A stretch of DNA of 64,000 nucleotides from Pseudaeromonas aegiceratis (GCF_046254905.1 NZ_CP158016.1:3100001-3164000), one strand, 5' to 3'; positions 1 to 7,955 are shown, counted from the stretch's first letter. Notes: a model not told the origin generated them from the sequence alone. A program made the numbers and translations.

Positions 1-19
1 ATCACCGCAAGGGGGAAGG

Positions 20-952
20 ATGGCCATCCTGACCATGCTCAACCAGGTCACCATACTGTTTGTGCTGATGGGGTTGGGCTTCGTGCTGGCCCGCCGCCGG
101 GTGCTGGACGAGCACGTCTGCCAGCAGCTCACCTGGCTGCTGTGCTACATCGTCATGCCCTGCCTGATACTGCATGCCTTCCAGACCCCCTTCAGCGCCC
201 AGCGGCTGCACTACTTCCTGGCCATGTTTGCGGTGGCCACCGGCCTGCACCTGTTGTGCATCCTGCTGAGCCAGGGCCTGCTGAACCGCCATACCCTGGG
301 GGATCGCCGCCTGCTGCCGGAGATGCGCTTCGCCTGCGTCTACCCCAACTGCGGCTTCATGGGCATCCCCTTGATCAGCGCCCTGCAGGGCAGCAGCGGC
401 GTCTTCTACGGTTCCGTGTTCATCACGGTGAACGGCATCTTCGTCTGGAGCCATGGCCTGATGAGCTTCACCGGCCGCTTCGATCGCCAGGCGGTGACCA
501 AGGCCCTCTACAACCCCAATATTCTGGCGGCCCTGGTGGGGCTTCCCATGTTCCTCAGCGGCTGGCACCTGCCCGGCGCCCTGCAGCAGAGCCTGCTGTA
601 CGTGGCCAATCTCAACACGGCCCTGTCCATGCTGATCATCGGTGCCGCCATGAGTCGCATCCGCCTGGTGGGCAGCTGGCGGAGTGGTGCCAGCTGGTTG
701 TGCGTGCTGCTGCGCAACCTGCTGCTGCCCCTGGTCTGTCTGCTGGCCCTCTGGCTGTGCCGGGTGCCGCCGGATCTGGCCCTGTGCGCCCTGGTGCTGA
801 TGGCCTGCCCGGTGGCGGGCATCACGGTGATCTTTGCCCAGCTCACCGGCCGCGACACCCAGTTCACCGGCCAGACCCTCACCCTCTCCACCCTGCTGAG
901 CATCCTCAGCCTGCCCCTGCTGCTGGCCCTGGCCCACCAGCTGGGCGGCTAA
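20..952 (+). CDS. AEC-family (auxin efflux carrier-like) permease
   Basis: A 310-residue, almost wholly hydrophobic protein with about ten predicted membrane segments. It starts MAILTMLNQV and carries the Asn/Pro-rich half-way motif YPNCGFMGIP near residue 110 and a second helix repeat at residues 165-305, as in the AEC family of inner-membrane carboxylate or amino-acid exporters. The length is typical (300-320). A purine-rich stretch (GGGGGAAGG) abuts the first ATG; an ATG at 35 is an alternative start. The substrate cannot be read from sequence, and the neighbours (a small membrane protein, then the anf operon convergently) give no hint. Confidence 0.8.
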   Translation: MAILTMLNQVTILFVLMGLGFVLARRRVLDEHVCQQLTWLLCYIVMPCLILHAFQTPFSAQRLHYFLAMFAVATGLHLLCILLSQGLLNRHTLGDRRLLPEMRFACVYPNCGFMGIPLISALQGSSGVFYGSVFITVNGIFVWSHGLMSFTGRFDRQAVTKALYNPNILAALVGLPMFLSGWHLPGALQQSLLYVANLNTALSMLIIGAAMSRIRLVGSWRSGASWLCVLLRNLLLPLVCLLALWLCRVPPDLALCALVLMACPVAGITVIFAQLTGRDTQFTGQTLTLSTLLSILSLPLLLALAHQLGG

Positions 953-1017
953 CCGGGCTCGACCCGCGGGCGGCGGCGGTGTAAAAAGGGGGCCTCTGCC
1001 CCCGACCCGAGGTGCCC

Positions 1018-1488
1018 ATGGTATTGCACAAGACGCTGCGGCTGGTTGCCGCGTTCGAAGCCCTCAAGGGGCTTCTGGCCCTGGCGGCGGCCTCCGGCCT
1101 GTTGCTGCTGTTGCATCAGGATCTCCATGCCATCGCCGTCCGGCTGGTGGAGCATGCCCACCTCAACCCCGCCGCCCACTATCCCGGCATCTTCATCCAG
1201 GCCATCGACCACCTGCAGAATGTCCGTTTCACCCTGCTCGCCCTGGGCGCCCTGGCCTATGCCAGCATGCGCTTCGTCGAGGCCTACGGCCTGTACCGCA
1301 ACGCCTCCTGGGCCGAGCTGCTGGCGGCCTTGAGCGGCGGCATCTACCTGCCCTTCGAGGTGATGGAATGCCTGCACCGCCCCGATGTGCTGAGCTACGG
1401 CCTGCTGCTCACCAACCTGCTGGTGGTGGCCATCATGGTCCAGGCCCTGCGGGAGCGCCGTCGGCAAGCGTCCACCGGTCTGCGTTGA
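1018..1488 (+). CDS. DUF2127 family small membrane protein
   Basis: A 156-residue protein with about four hydrophobic helices. The N-terminal helix begins LRLVAAFEALKG, typical of DUF2127, and the motif RFVEAYGLYRNASWAELLA follows in the middle, then a conserved-looking YLPFEVMECLHRP before the last helix. The function of DUF2127 is unknown. The ATG at 1018 is preceded by GAGG with 5-nt spacing and is preferred over a GTG two codons earlier. It ends 10 bp before the convergent anfO stop, with no terminator visible between them. Confidence 0.75.
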   Translation: MVLHKTLRLVAAFEALKGLLALAAASGLLLLLHQDLHAIAVRLVEHAHLNPAAHYPGIFIQAIDHLQNVRFTLLALGALAYASMRFVEAYGLYRNASWAELLAALSGGIYLPFEVMECLHRPDVLSYGLLLTNLLVVAIMVQALRERRRQASTGLR

Positions 1489-1498
1489 GGAGTCCCCG

Positions 1499-2194
1499 TC
1501 ACGCCGGCGCCTTTGGCGTCAACCACAGCCGGGGCAGGCCGTCCGCGCCCACCGTCATCTCCAGCTGAATGGCCCGGGCCGCCAGCTCCCGTGCCAGCCA
1601 GCGGGGCGGGTGATCACAGCGGATCTGCAGCCGGGTGAAGGGCTGCGCCTGCAAGAACGGCAGCAGCAGCTGCTGGGAATTCAGGCCGCTGGCGGCCAGG
1701 CTCTGCACCAGGTCGATGACGAAGCTGCCGGCCACTCCATCGGCCGTGGGCTGCGGCAAAAAGCGCGCCCGCGCCTCTGCCGACAGCGGAGCGCCTGAGC
1801 CCTGCCCCCGGCAGCGCCCCGGCTGCCGCTGGCTGTCGTCTGAGGCCGATGCGGCGTGCTGCGCCAGGCGCTGGCGGCGGATCGCCGTCAGCCCGGTCGG
1901 GATGTCGCCCCGCAGGCACCACATGCCCACGCCGAAACCGTCCAGAATGGCGCGGACGAAGCCGTGCATCTCCCGCACCGCCAGATCCCGGCAGCCGTGC
2001 CGGTGCAGGCGTTTGAGCAGCTGGATCACCTGATGGCGCATCGCCGCCAGATCCCCCTGGGCCAGGGCGAAGGGGAACGCGGCCCCCGCTTGCCAGGGCC
2101 CGGCCTCCCCCTCGGCCTGATACAGGCGGATCTGCCCCGCCCCCGGCAGGGACTGGCTGGCCCCCGCCCCATCCTCGAAGACCGCTATCTGCAT
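1499..2194 (-). CDS. anfO: Fe-only nitrogenase accessory protein AnfO
   Basis: A 231-residue protein beginning MQIAVFEDGAGASQSL and carrying AnfO-type blocks: IRLYQAEGE near residue 25, REMHGFVRAILDGFGVGMW in the middle, and a C-terminal LLPFLQAQPFTRLQIRCDHP-PRWLARELA block. AnfO is a small cytosolic protein encoded downstream of anfHDGK in Azotobacter and needed for Fe-only nitrogenase function; its biochemical role is unsettled. It is the last gene of the minus-strand anf operon, its ATG lying 4 nt beyond the stop of the PNPOx gene, so translational coupling is likely. An ATG seven codons upstream would overlap that gene. A basic, Ser/Gln-rich insertion near residues 110-140 looks variable. 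Confidence 0.85.
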   Translation of the reverse strand: MQIAVFEDGAGASQSLPGAGQIRLYQAEGEAGPWQAGAAFPFALAQGDLAAMRHQVIQLLKRLHRHGCRDLAVREMHGFVRAILDGFGVGMWCLRGDIPTGLTAIRRQRLAQHAASASDDSQRQPGRCRGQGSGAPLSAEARARFLPQPTADGVAGSFVIDLVQSLAASGLNSQQLLLPFLQAQPFTRLQIRCDHPPRWLARELAARAIQLEMTVGADGLPRLWLTPKAPA

Positions 2195-2198
2195 CAGG

Positions 2199-2711
2199 CT
2201 AGCCCCCCATGCCATGCTGCTTGCCCTTCATCGCCACTATGTCGATGCGCACCACCCGGGTGGCCGTCAGGTTGGCCTGGGGATAGTGAAACGACTGTGG
2301 GGTGAAGCGGGCGACGATGCGATCCAGCGCCGCCACCTTCTGCTGGGGATCCTCCACCAGGCGGCAGATCCCCTGACCGATGACGGTCCTGTGCCTCGCC
2401 TCGAAGTTGCAGGCCTGGGCATCCGGGATCACCCCCTGATAGTCGCTGATGCAGAAGCAGACCTTGGGGTTGCGGGCCAGCAGATCCATCTTGGTGCCCC
2501 CCTTGGCGGAGTGAAAATAGAGCGCCTCCCCGTCATAGGCGTAGAACAGCGGCAGCAGGAAGGGCTCGTCGCCGCTGGCCATGGCCAGGTGCATCAGGTG
2601 GCCGGCCGCCAGTATCTGTTTCAGCTGCGCCGGGTCCTGGATCTCTCTGTCCTCCCGGCGCATGGCGCCATGGGGGTGGCCGTCGCCCATGGGCGGCAGT
2701 GTCATGCTCAT
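2199..2711 (-). CDS. pyridoxamine 5'-phosphate oxidase-fold flavin-binding protein in the anf operon
   Basis: 170 residues with the split-barrel PNPOx/flavin-reductase-like pattern: a first helix (LKQILAAGHLMHLAMASGD), then PFLLPLFYAYDGEALYFHSA, GTKMDLLARNPKVCFCISD, a strand with VIGQGICRLVEDPQQK, and a C-terminal VVRIDIVAMKGKQ. Such proteins bind FMN, or sometimes heme, and act as dimers in the cytosol. It sits between the HEPN-like gene and anfO, 20 nt downstream of the former, with AGGAGAG 6 nt before its ATG. The context suggests a redox or accessory role in Fe-only nitrogen fixation. The gene downstream of anfO in Azotobacter is called anfR; I cannot establish equivalence. Confidence 0.75.
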   Translation of the reverse strand: MSMTLPPMGDGHPHGAMRREDREIQDPAQLKQILAAGHLMHLAMASGDEPFLLPLFYAYDGEALYFHSAKGGTKMDLLARNPKVCFCISDYQGVIPDAQACNFEARHRTVIGQGICRLVEDPQQKVAALDRIVARFTPQSFHYPQANLTATRVVRIDIVAMKGKQHGMGG

Positions 2712-2731
2712 CGGCAGCTCTCCTTAGCCGG

Positions 2732-3160
2732 TCAAAAGGGTTCCGTCGACACGGCCACCAGGCCGCGGCGGATAAAATGGCTCACCAGCTCGCCGCAGAT
2801 CGCCAGGGCGCCCCGGGCGTCCTCCATACCCGGCGTGCCGTGGTGATAATGCTCCAGGGAACAGATGCCGAAGATGGCATCCAGCGCCCGGATCTTGGCG
2901 TTGAGCTCCTCGGGGAAGTCCGGTTCCACCTCCTCCACTGTGCACACCAGGCTGGCGTAGTTGTGGTTGAAGGGCATGGCATCGTGATAGGCACACAGGG
3001 CAATCAGGTAGCACTCGATGGCGATCGAGGCCACGTTAAACACCAGGCTGGCCGGCTTGCCCTCCTGGGCGAACTGGCAGGCGCGGGCGTGGTAGCCCTC
3101 CGCATCCAGCATGTTGCGCCGGTAGCGCTGCCGGGCTTGTTCAAACAACATCTTGCTCAT
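2732..3160 (-). CDS. HEPN-like helical protein in the anf operon
   Basis: 142 residues, predicted all-helical. It starts MSKMLFEQARQRYRRNML and contains SLVFNVASIAIECYLIALCA, a kinked AYHDAMPFNHNYASLV segment, and a terminal four-helix pattern reminiscent of HEPN domains (nucleotide- or substrate-binding helical bundles), although the canonical R-x4-6-H RNase motif is not evident. A strong AGGAGG lies 4 nt before the ATG. It follows anfK by about 50 bp, and that gap holds a GC-rich hairpin, so it is probably co-transcribed. A function in FeFe-cofactor or nitrogenase maturation is inferred from position only. Confidence 0.65.
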   Translation of the reverse strand: MSKMLFEQARQRYRRNMLDAEGYHARACQFAQEGKPASLVFNVASIAIECYLIALCAYHDAMPFNHNYASLVCTVEEVEPDFPEELNAKIRALDAIFGICSLEHYHHGTPGMEDARGALAICGELVSHFIRRGLVAVSTEPF

Positions 3161-3183
3161 GGTCACCTCCTGGGGTGAGGGTA

Positions 3184-3205
3184 ACGGCGGGCCTGAGCCC
3201 GCCGG
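3184..3205 (-). other. GC-rich hairpin between anfK and the accessory genes
   Basis: The arms GGCGGGC and GCCCGCC are separated by CTGA and lie directly after the anfK stop on the transcribed strand. No U-tract follows, so it is more likely an mRNA-stabilising or processing stem that sets lower expression of the distal accessory genes than a true terminator. Confidence 0.5.
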
Positions 3206-3209
3206 GGAA

Positions 3210-4598
3210 TTACCAGACGTTGAGGATCCACTCCTTGTTCTTCTTGTATTCCATGTCGGTGAACAGGGTGTTGGCCATCTGCTCCGCCAGCCAGATGGCC
3301 CCGGCATAGCCCACCACCGGATGGCGGTAGAGGCCGGCACGGTCGTAGGTGGGGAAGCCCACCCGCACCATGGGGATGTTCAGATCGATGGCGCTGAAGC
3401 GGCCCTTGGAGTGGCCGAGGATCAGATCCAGCTCCAGCCCCTCGTTGGCCACCCGGTTCTCCAGCTCCCACAGATCGGCGTTGGTGACTATCTCCATGTC
3501 CCAGTCCACATGCTCCCGCAGCGCCTTGACCCTGGGATCCTCCTCGTAGAAGGGGTTGTCATCCCCCAGCAGCAGCAGCTTGGGCTTCATCTCCAGATCG
3601 ATGCAGAACTCCGCCAGCCCCAGCACCAGATCCGGATTGCCATAGATGGCCACCCGCTTGTCGGCGAGGAACATGTGCACCAGATCGGTCAGGGCATCCA
3701 GGGCGATGCCCCGCTCCCGCACCAGGGACGGCGGGATCGGCTTGCCGGTCAGGGTCTGTAGGTTTTTCAGGAAGATGTCGGTGTTGCGGATGCCGATGGG
3801 GGTGGGCCCTATGATGGTCGGCAGCTGGAACTGATCCTGCAGGTACTTGGCCGCCTTGGCCCCCTCATAGCGGTTCAGCGCCAGGGTGCCGATGGCATTG
3901 GCGGTGCCCTGCAGATCGGCGATGGTGGTGCTGCCGTGGGAGGTGTGGTTGCCTGCCGGCATCAGGGGCGAGTCGAAGCTCTCGATCTCGAACAGCACGG
4001 TGGCGTCTATGCCCATCTCGGCCACCAGGTGCTTGAGGGCGGTGACGTCACCGGGATTGACCCAGCCGGTCAGCAGGTTCAGCTTGCCGTTGGGCTCCCC
4101 CTGGGTGGCGAAGTATTTGACGAAGTCCCGCACCGCGTTGTCGTAGCCGTGGATCATGCTGCCGACGAAGCTGGGGGTATGCACCGGGATCAGATGCACC
4201 TCCCGGCCGGCATACTTCTCCTTCAGCAGGCCGTTGTTGAGCTTGGTGATCAGGCCGTCGATGTCGTCGCCGATGACCTCGGTGGAGCAGGTGGTGATGA
4301 TCGGCACCACCTTGACGTGGGGATAGCGCATCAAGAGCACGTCCACCGCCGTCTCCACCCGGTCCAGGGCGCCGAACACGGCGCCGTCTTCATGTACCGA
4401 GGAGGAGGCGATCTCGAAGCTCTCCTTGAGGTGCTGGGAGATCAGCAGGCGGACGAACATGACGCAGCCCTGGCCGCCGTGGACTATGCCGATGCAGTCC
4501 TGGATGCCGATGCTGGCAAACTGGGCCCCCGCCGGCTGGCAGGTGAAGATCGGGTTGATCACCCCAGCACGGTTCTTTTCCATCAATTCACAACTCAT
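3210..4598 (-). CDS. anfK: Fe-only nitrogenase beta subunit AnfK
   Basis: A 462-residue beta chain of the AnfDGK dinitrogenase, which reduces N2 (and protons) with electrons delivered by AnfH. P-cluster ligand cysteines are visible at about residues 20 (NPIFTC), 45 (GGQGC) and 104 (ITTCSTEVIGDD), with the spacing expected for the NifK superfamily. The short N-terminus without the NifK extension is typical of AnfK. It lies 12 bp downstream of anfG in the order H-D-G-K, as in other anf operons. All ligands are present and the frame is intact. Confidence 0.96.
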   Translation of the reverse strand: MSCELMEKNRAGVINPIFTCQPAGAQFASIGIQDCIGIVHGGQGCVMFVRLLISQHLKESFEIASSSVHEDGAVFGALDRVETAVDVLLMRYPHVKVVPIITTCSTEVIGDDIDGLITKLNNGLLKEKYAGREVHLIPVHTPSFVGSMIHGYDNAVRDFVKYFATQGEPNGKLNLLTGWVNPGDVTALKHLVAEMGIDATVLFEIESFDSPLMPAGNHTSHGSTTIADLQGTANAIGTLALNRYEGAKAAKYLQDQFQLPTIIGPTPIGIRNTDIFLKNLQTLTGKPIPPSLVRERGIALDALTDLVHMFLADKRVAIYGNPDLVLGLAEFCIDLEMKPKLLLLGDDNPFYEEDPRVKALREHVDWDMEIVTNADLWELENRVANEGLELDLILGHSKGRFSAIDLNIPMVRVGFPTYDRAGLYRHPVVGYAGAIWLAEQMANTLFTDMEYKKNKEWILNVW

Positions 4599-4610
4599 GA
4601 TTCGGGCTCC

Positions 4611-4961
4611 CTAGTAGTGCTGATCGGTCAGCTCGGCATTGAGCGAGCCTGTGATGGTCAAAAAATCCAGCCGTTGATGCAGTCCCTGCATCAGGCCGCG
4701 GATCTCGTCGTGGCTCATCTGGCCAAGCCAGGCGAAGCGGGCGCGAAACGCCTCCGCCAGGCAGACGGCGTCGGCCCAGTAGCAGCGCTGCTCCGGCGTC
4801 ACCAGCTCCACCGGCTCATCGCACAGCAAGGCGGTGGTGGTGCCCAGGATCTGGGCGTTCTGCCGCTCCCGGTCCCAGACGCGGGAGTGAAACTGCCACA
4901 GGCACTTCTTCATGATGTAATCGATCATCTGCTCTATCTGTTGCTGCATGCTGTTATCCAT
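4611..4961 (-). CDS. anfG: Fe-only nitrogenase delta subunit AnfG
   Basis: A 116-residue protein of the AnfG/VnfG delta-subunit family: helical, with MIDYIMKKCLWQFHSRVWDR near the N-terminus and an aromatic- and acid-rich middle (RCYWADAVCLAEAFR). The delta subunit occurs only in alternative (V or Fe-only) nitrogenases, binds the AnfD chain, and makes the enzyme a hexamer (DGK)2. It is placed between anfD (2-bp gap) and anfK (12-bp gap). The order D-G-K as separate genes confirms an alternative system, and the neighbouring anfO identifies it as the iron-only type. Confidence 0.95.
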   Translation of the reverse strand: MDNSMQQQIEQMIDYIMKKCLWQFHSRVWDRERQNAQILGTTTALLCDEPVELVTPEQRCYWADAVCLAEAFRARFAWLGQMSHDEIRGLMQGLHQRLDFLTITGSLNAELTDQHY

Positions 4962-4963
4962 CT

Positions 4964-6565
4964 TCAGTCTCCCAGCTCGGCCAGAGCAGGCTCGGGGGCC
5001 GGCGCCGGATCCTTGGCCTGTTTACGTTCGAAGGTCGGATAGACCTTGTCCTTCAACGCCGCCAGACAGTCGTAACGCCCCGTGTACTGCCGCAGGTTGG
5101 GGTCGTTGCGCACCTCGTCGCTAAGCGAGGCGTCGGAGAGCATGCGGGCGGTGCAGAAGCCCAGCTCAGTGGGGATCTCGTCCCGGCTGATGTCCACCAG
5201 GGCCAGCTGATGGATCGGCGAGTAGATGGCGTTGTAGATATCCCGGGCGAAGCGCACCCACCCCTCGTAGCCCTTCCAGGGCCCGTTGTGATAGGCGTGG
5301 GCGTTGAGATAGGGCACCCGGATCTTTTTGGCCACTTCCCCCGGCCGCTTGCCGGTGAAGATGATGTCCGGCTTGAGCTTATACATGGCCTCCAGCCCTT
5401 CCAGCTCGTTGGGATCATCGATGGCCAGGGCCCCCTCCTCGCAGCGGGCTATGCCCTTCTCCATGTCGCCCTGGTGGCCGAACTTGGTGTACAGGGAGAC
5501 CACCTGGACCCCCATCTCATCGTGGATCACGTGGGCCCAGTGCCACAGCTTGGAGCCGCCGGGCCACAGGCAGACCTTCTTGCCCTGCAGACGGGCCTTG
5601 TACCACTCCAGCTCCGGCTTCCAGCGGGCCGTCTCCTCGTCGATGATGGCCTGGGCGCGATCCTCGATGCCGAAGAACAGGCCGATCTTGCGCAGCGAGG
5701 CGGAGAGCGGCTCGAAGCCGAAGCCGTCGATGTCCAGCCGGGGGATGCCGTAACGCACCCGCAGCTCGTTGCAGATGTACTCGGCGGAGCGGGCACACTC
5801 CAGCACGTTCAGCTGGGCCCGGTGCATGGCCCGCAGATCGTCATAGGAACCGTTGCCGGTGAAGGTCGACAAGATCTGGATCCCCATGCGGTTGAAGTAA
5901 TCCTGCATGACCTCCTGGTCACCCTGGATGTTGTATTCCCCCACATAGTTGATGACGTAGTCGCTCTTAATTTCCGGTTCGACCGTGCCGACTTTGTTTT
6001 TCACCCAGGCGATATTGATGGTGTGGTGGCCACCGGATTGGCTGGGGCCGCGAAAGCCGGGGGAATTACAGACAAAGATGTCCACCTCCGGCATTTCCTC
6101 CATCACCTCCTGGGCGATGGCCTCGATATCGTCACCGATCAGCGCCGAGGCACAAGTTTGGTAAATGGTCATGCGCTTGATATCAGGGTGGGCCTTGAAG
6201 GCCTCAACAATATTATTCTTCAGCAGCTTCTCCGCCCCGAACACTATGTGTTTCTCCTTCATGTCGGTGGCGAAGGTATATTTGAGCTGAAAATTTTGGT
6301 TGTCGCTGATATAGCGTTTTGTCTGCCAGGTGTCATAGGTGCAGCCCACGGGACCGTGACTGATGTGGATCACATCCTTCATGGGGGTTCCGATAACGTG
6401 CTTGGCACCGCAATAGGCACAACCCCGTTCCGAAATAGTGCCTGGAATGGTATTTAAATAGCCCTGCGGCAGGGCATCCGTCAGTGTTTCCCCCGGGCCC
6501 TTGAGCACGGCGTGCTGCTTGCGCTCCGGTATGCATTTACTGCAATCAAATTCATGGTAAGGCAT
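4964..6565 (-). CDS. anfD: Fe-only nitrogenase alpha subunit AnfD
   Basis: 533 residues. P-cluster cysteines lie at C49 (ERGCAYC), C75 (GPVGC) and C138 (QTCASALIGDD). The FeFe-cofactor ligands appear as C257 (LNVLECARS) and H423 (LNAHAYHNGPW). These match the ligand pattern of characterised AnfD proteins. The start at 6565 (MPYHEFDCSKC) is chosen because it gives the conserved N-terminus and has a GAGAGGG element upstream; the longer reading frame adds 12 unconserved residues. The last 20 residues (KDPAPAPEPALAELGD) are a low-complexity Pro/Ala tail. It catalyses N2 reduction together with AnfG and AnfK. FeFe-cofactor assembly needs nifB and other genes not in this window. Confidence 0.97.
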   Translation of the reverse strand: MPYHEFDCSKCIPERKQHAVLKGPGETLTDALPQGYLNTIPGTISERGCAYCGAKHVIGTPMKDVIHISHGPVGCTYDTWQTKRYISDNQNFQLKYTFATDMKEKHIVFGAEKLLKNNIVEAFKAHPDIKRMTIYQTCASALIGDDIEAIAQEVMEEMPEVDIFVCNSPGFRGPSQSGGHHTINIAWVKNKVGTVEPEIKSDYVINYVGEYNIQGDQEVMQDYFNRMGIQILSTFTGNGSYDDLRAMHRAQLNVLECARSAEYICNELRVRYGIPRLDIDGFGFEPLSASLRKIGLFFGIEDRAQAIIDEETARWKPELEWYKARLQGKKVCLWPGGSKLWHWAHVIHDEMGVQVVSLYTKFGHQGDMEKGIARCEEGALAIDDPNELEGLEAMYKLKPDIIFTGKRPGEVAKKIRVPYLNAHAYHNGPWKGYEGWVRFARDIYNAIYSPIHQLALVDISRDEIPTELGFCTARMLSDASLSDEVRNDPNLRQYTGRYDCLAALKDKVYPTFERKQAKDPAPAPEPALAELGD

Positions 6566-6586
6566 AACATGGCCCTCTCGGATTAA

Positions 6587-6633
6587 CCGGCCGCGGCCCA
6601 TCAGGGCATAGGCATCCCTGACCCCTTGGCCGG
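6587..6633 (-). other. nested stem-loop in the anfH-anfD intergenic region
   Basis: The outer arms CCGGCC (6587-6592) and GGCCGG (6628-6633) enclose an inner stem TCAGGG/CCCTGA (6601-6606, 6616-6621). There is no U-tract. Comparable stems between nifH and nifD are thought to stabilise the nifH end of the mRNA, so that reductase exceeds dinitrogenase. The same role is inferred here. Confidence 0.5.
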
Positions 6634-6682
6634 CAAATAATCATGGTGTTGCTGTCTTGAATAATCGGCGGATGCCGGGGCG

Positions 6683-7510
6683 TCAGTCCATCAGGCCATA
6701 CTTGACGACCATGGATTCGAGCTGATCCATCGTCATGGGCGTTGGGATGACAAAGTCCTTGTTTTCAAGGATTTTTCTGCCGAGTTCACTGTACTCCTTG
6801 GCCTGGTTGGCCTCTGGATCGAACTCGGTCACCGTCTTCTTGTTGAACTCCGCCTTCTGCACGATATTGTCCCGCGGCACGAAGTGGATCATCTTGGTGC
6901 CGATGGCGGCGGTGAACTCCTCGAGGAATTCTTTTTCCCCATCCACCTTACGGCTGTTGCAGATGATGCCGCCCAGCCGCACGCCGCTCTGCTTGGCATA
7001 TTTCACCAGCCCCTTGCAGATATTATTGGCGGCATAGATGGCCATCATTTCCCCCGAGGCGACGATATACACCTCCTGGGCCTTGCCATCGCGGATCGGC
7101 ATGGCAAAGCCACCACACACCACGTCCCCCAGGACGTCGAAGAAAATAAAATCCAGCTCTGAGGTATAGGCGCCATTGGTTTCCATCAGATCGATGGCGG
7201 TAATAACGCCACGGCCGGCACAGCCCACCCCGGGTTCCGGGCCACCGGATTCGACGCAGCGAATATCCTTGAAGCCGGTTTTCACCACCATGTCATTGGT
7301 GATCTTCTCCGCGCCCTTATCCCGCAGCACGTCCATCAGGGTTTCCTGCGGCTTGCCGCCGAGGATCAACCGGGTGGAGTCGGCCTTGGGATCGCAGCCG
7401 TGAATAAACACCTTTTGGTTGTGGAAATAAGCCAATGCGGCAGCCGTGTTCTGGGTGGTGGTGGATTTACCGATCCCCCCCTTGCCATAAATAGCCAGCT
7501 TACGGGTCAT
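6683..7510 (-). CDS. anfH: Fe-only nitrogenase reductase (Fe protein) AnfH
   Basis: A 275-residue ATP-dependent Fe protein, which dimerises around one [4Fe-4S] cluster and passes electrons to AnfDGK. It shows the P-loop GKGGIGKS (residues 9-16), the cluster ligands C97 (GVGCAGR) and C132 (GDVVCGG), and R100, the position ADP-ribosylated by DraT in organisms that have it. AAGGAG lies 6 nt before the ATG. It is the first gene of the operon; a sigma-54 promoter lies about 80 bp upstream and anfA diverges beyond that. The sequence resembles AnfH more than NifH (for example the VIPTPMTMDQLE tail), and the attached anfDGK-O genes support the assignment. Confidence 0.97.
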   Translation of the reverse strand: MTRKLAIYGKGGIGKSTTTQNTAAALAYFHNQKVFIHGCDPKADSTRLILGGKPQETLMDVLRDKGAEKITNDMVVKTGFKDIRCVESGGPEPGVGCAGRGVITAIDLMETNGAYTSELDFIFFDVLGDVVCGGFAMPIRDGKAQEVYIVASGEMMAIYAANNICKGLVKYAKQSGVRLGGIICNSRKVDGEKEFLEEFTAAIGTKMIHFVPRDNIVQKAEFNKKTVTEFDPEANQAKEYSELGRKILENKDFVIPTPMTMDQLESMVVKYGLMD

Positions 7511-7589
7511 GAGTCACTCCTTTGCCTTTGCGAGGTAAAAACCAGAAATAATGTGCTTGTCCTAGGCTGGGTAGCCTGACCACGACATC

Positions 7590-7604
7590 GCAATGGCTGT
7601 GCCA
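7590..7604 (-). promoter_or_regulatory. sigma-54 promoter of anfH
   Basis: On the minus strand the sequence reads TGGCAC-AGCCA-TTGC, a perfect match to the -24/-12 consensus TGGCAC-N5-TTGC, with GG and GC correctly spaced by 10 bases. The predicted start lies near 7578, giving a leader of about 70 nt before the anfH ATG. RpoN promoters of this kind need an enhancer-binding activator; AnfA is encoded next door. Confidence 0.88.
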
Positions 7605-7749
7605 GAACGGCCGGCCGGCCAAAAAACCGCCGCCCGACCTGCGACCAGCTGACGCCAGAGGCTTGATCCAACAGGTTTTTCTGCCGGCCATGGCGTGCCG
7701 TCCTCACGGCCCGGCCCCCGCGGCCACCCCGCCCCTCGCCGGGTAAACT

Positions 7750-7794
7750 GTACCGCGCCGCCCAAAGTCCCAGCGGGATAGTACCGGGTGGAAC
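7750..7794. promoter_or_regulatory. candidate upstream activator elements for AnfA (GTAC-type)
   Basis: GTAC-N6-GAAC lies at 7781-7794, one base away from the GTAC-N6-GTAC dyad described for VnfA/AnfA-type activators. A second GTAC lies at 7750-7753, 31 bp (about three helical turns) nearer the anfH promoter. The sites are 150-190 bp upstream of the sigma-54 promoter, a normal enhancer distance. No NifA-type TGT-N10-ACA site was seen. Confidence 0.45.
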
Positions 7795-7892
7795 ACTCCA
7801 ACGCCCCGGGGCCAGCCCGCCGTCGGCGGGCCCGGCCCGCCAGCCCACGGCCCCGCGCCCCTTGCATAAAAAACCGGCAAGGACGCCAGAGC

Positions 7893-7908
7893 TGGCGCCA
7901 ATTTTGCT
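7893..7908 (+). promoter_or_regulatory. sigma-54-like promoter facing anfA
   Basis: TGGCGC-CAATT-TTGCT differs from the -24/-12 consensus at one position and keeps the invariant GG and GC at the right spacing. The predicted start is near 7919, about 110 nt before the anfA ATG. The inverted repeat CGCCAG-AG-CTGGCG (7884-7897) overlaps its -24 element. No convincing sigma-70 promoter was found for anfA. Confidence 0.4.
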
Positions 7909-7955
7909 ATCTAGATCCCATTGGGCAGGGCCGGCCGCGGACGGATCACGGCCAG

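Noticed and set aside
3210..7510. Vanadium nitrogenase (vnf) instead of Fe-only nitrogenase
   Set aside because: A delta-subunit gene exists in both systems, but the anfO gene, AnfA-type activator and AnfD/AnfK sequences fit the Fe-only type; there is no vnf-specific gene (vnfE/N/X/Y) nearby.
7661..7682. IHF site between the AnfA elements and the anfH promoter
   Set aside because: The best stretch (GATCCAACAGGTTT) misses the WATCAA-N4-TTR consensus at several positions; not reported as a feature.
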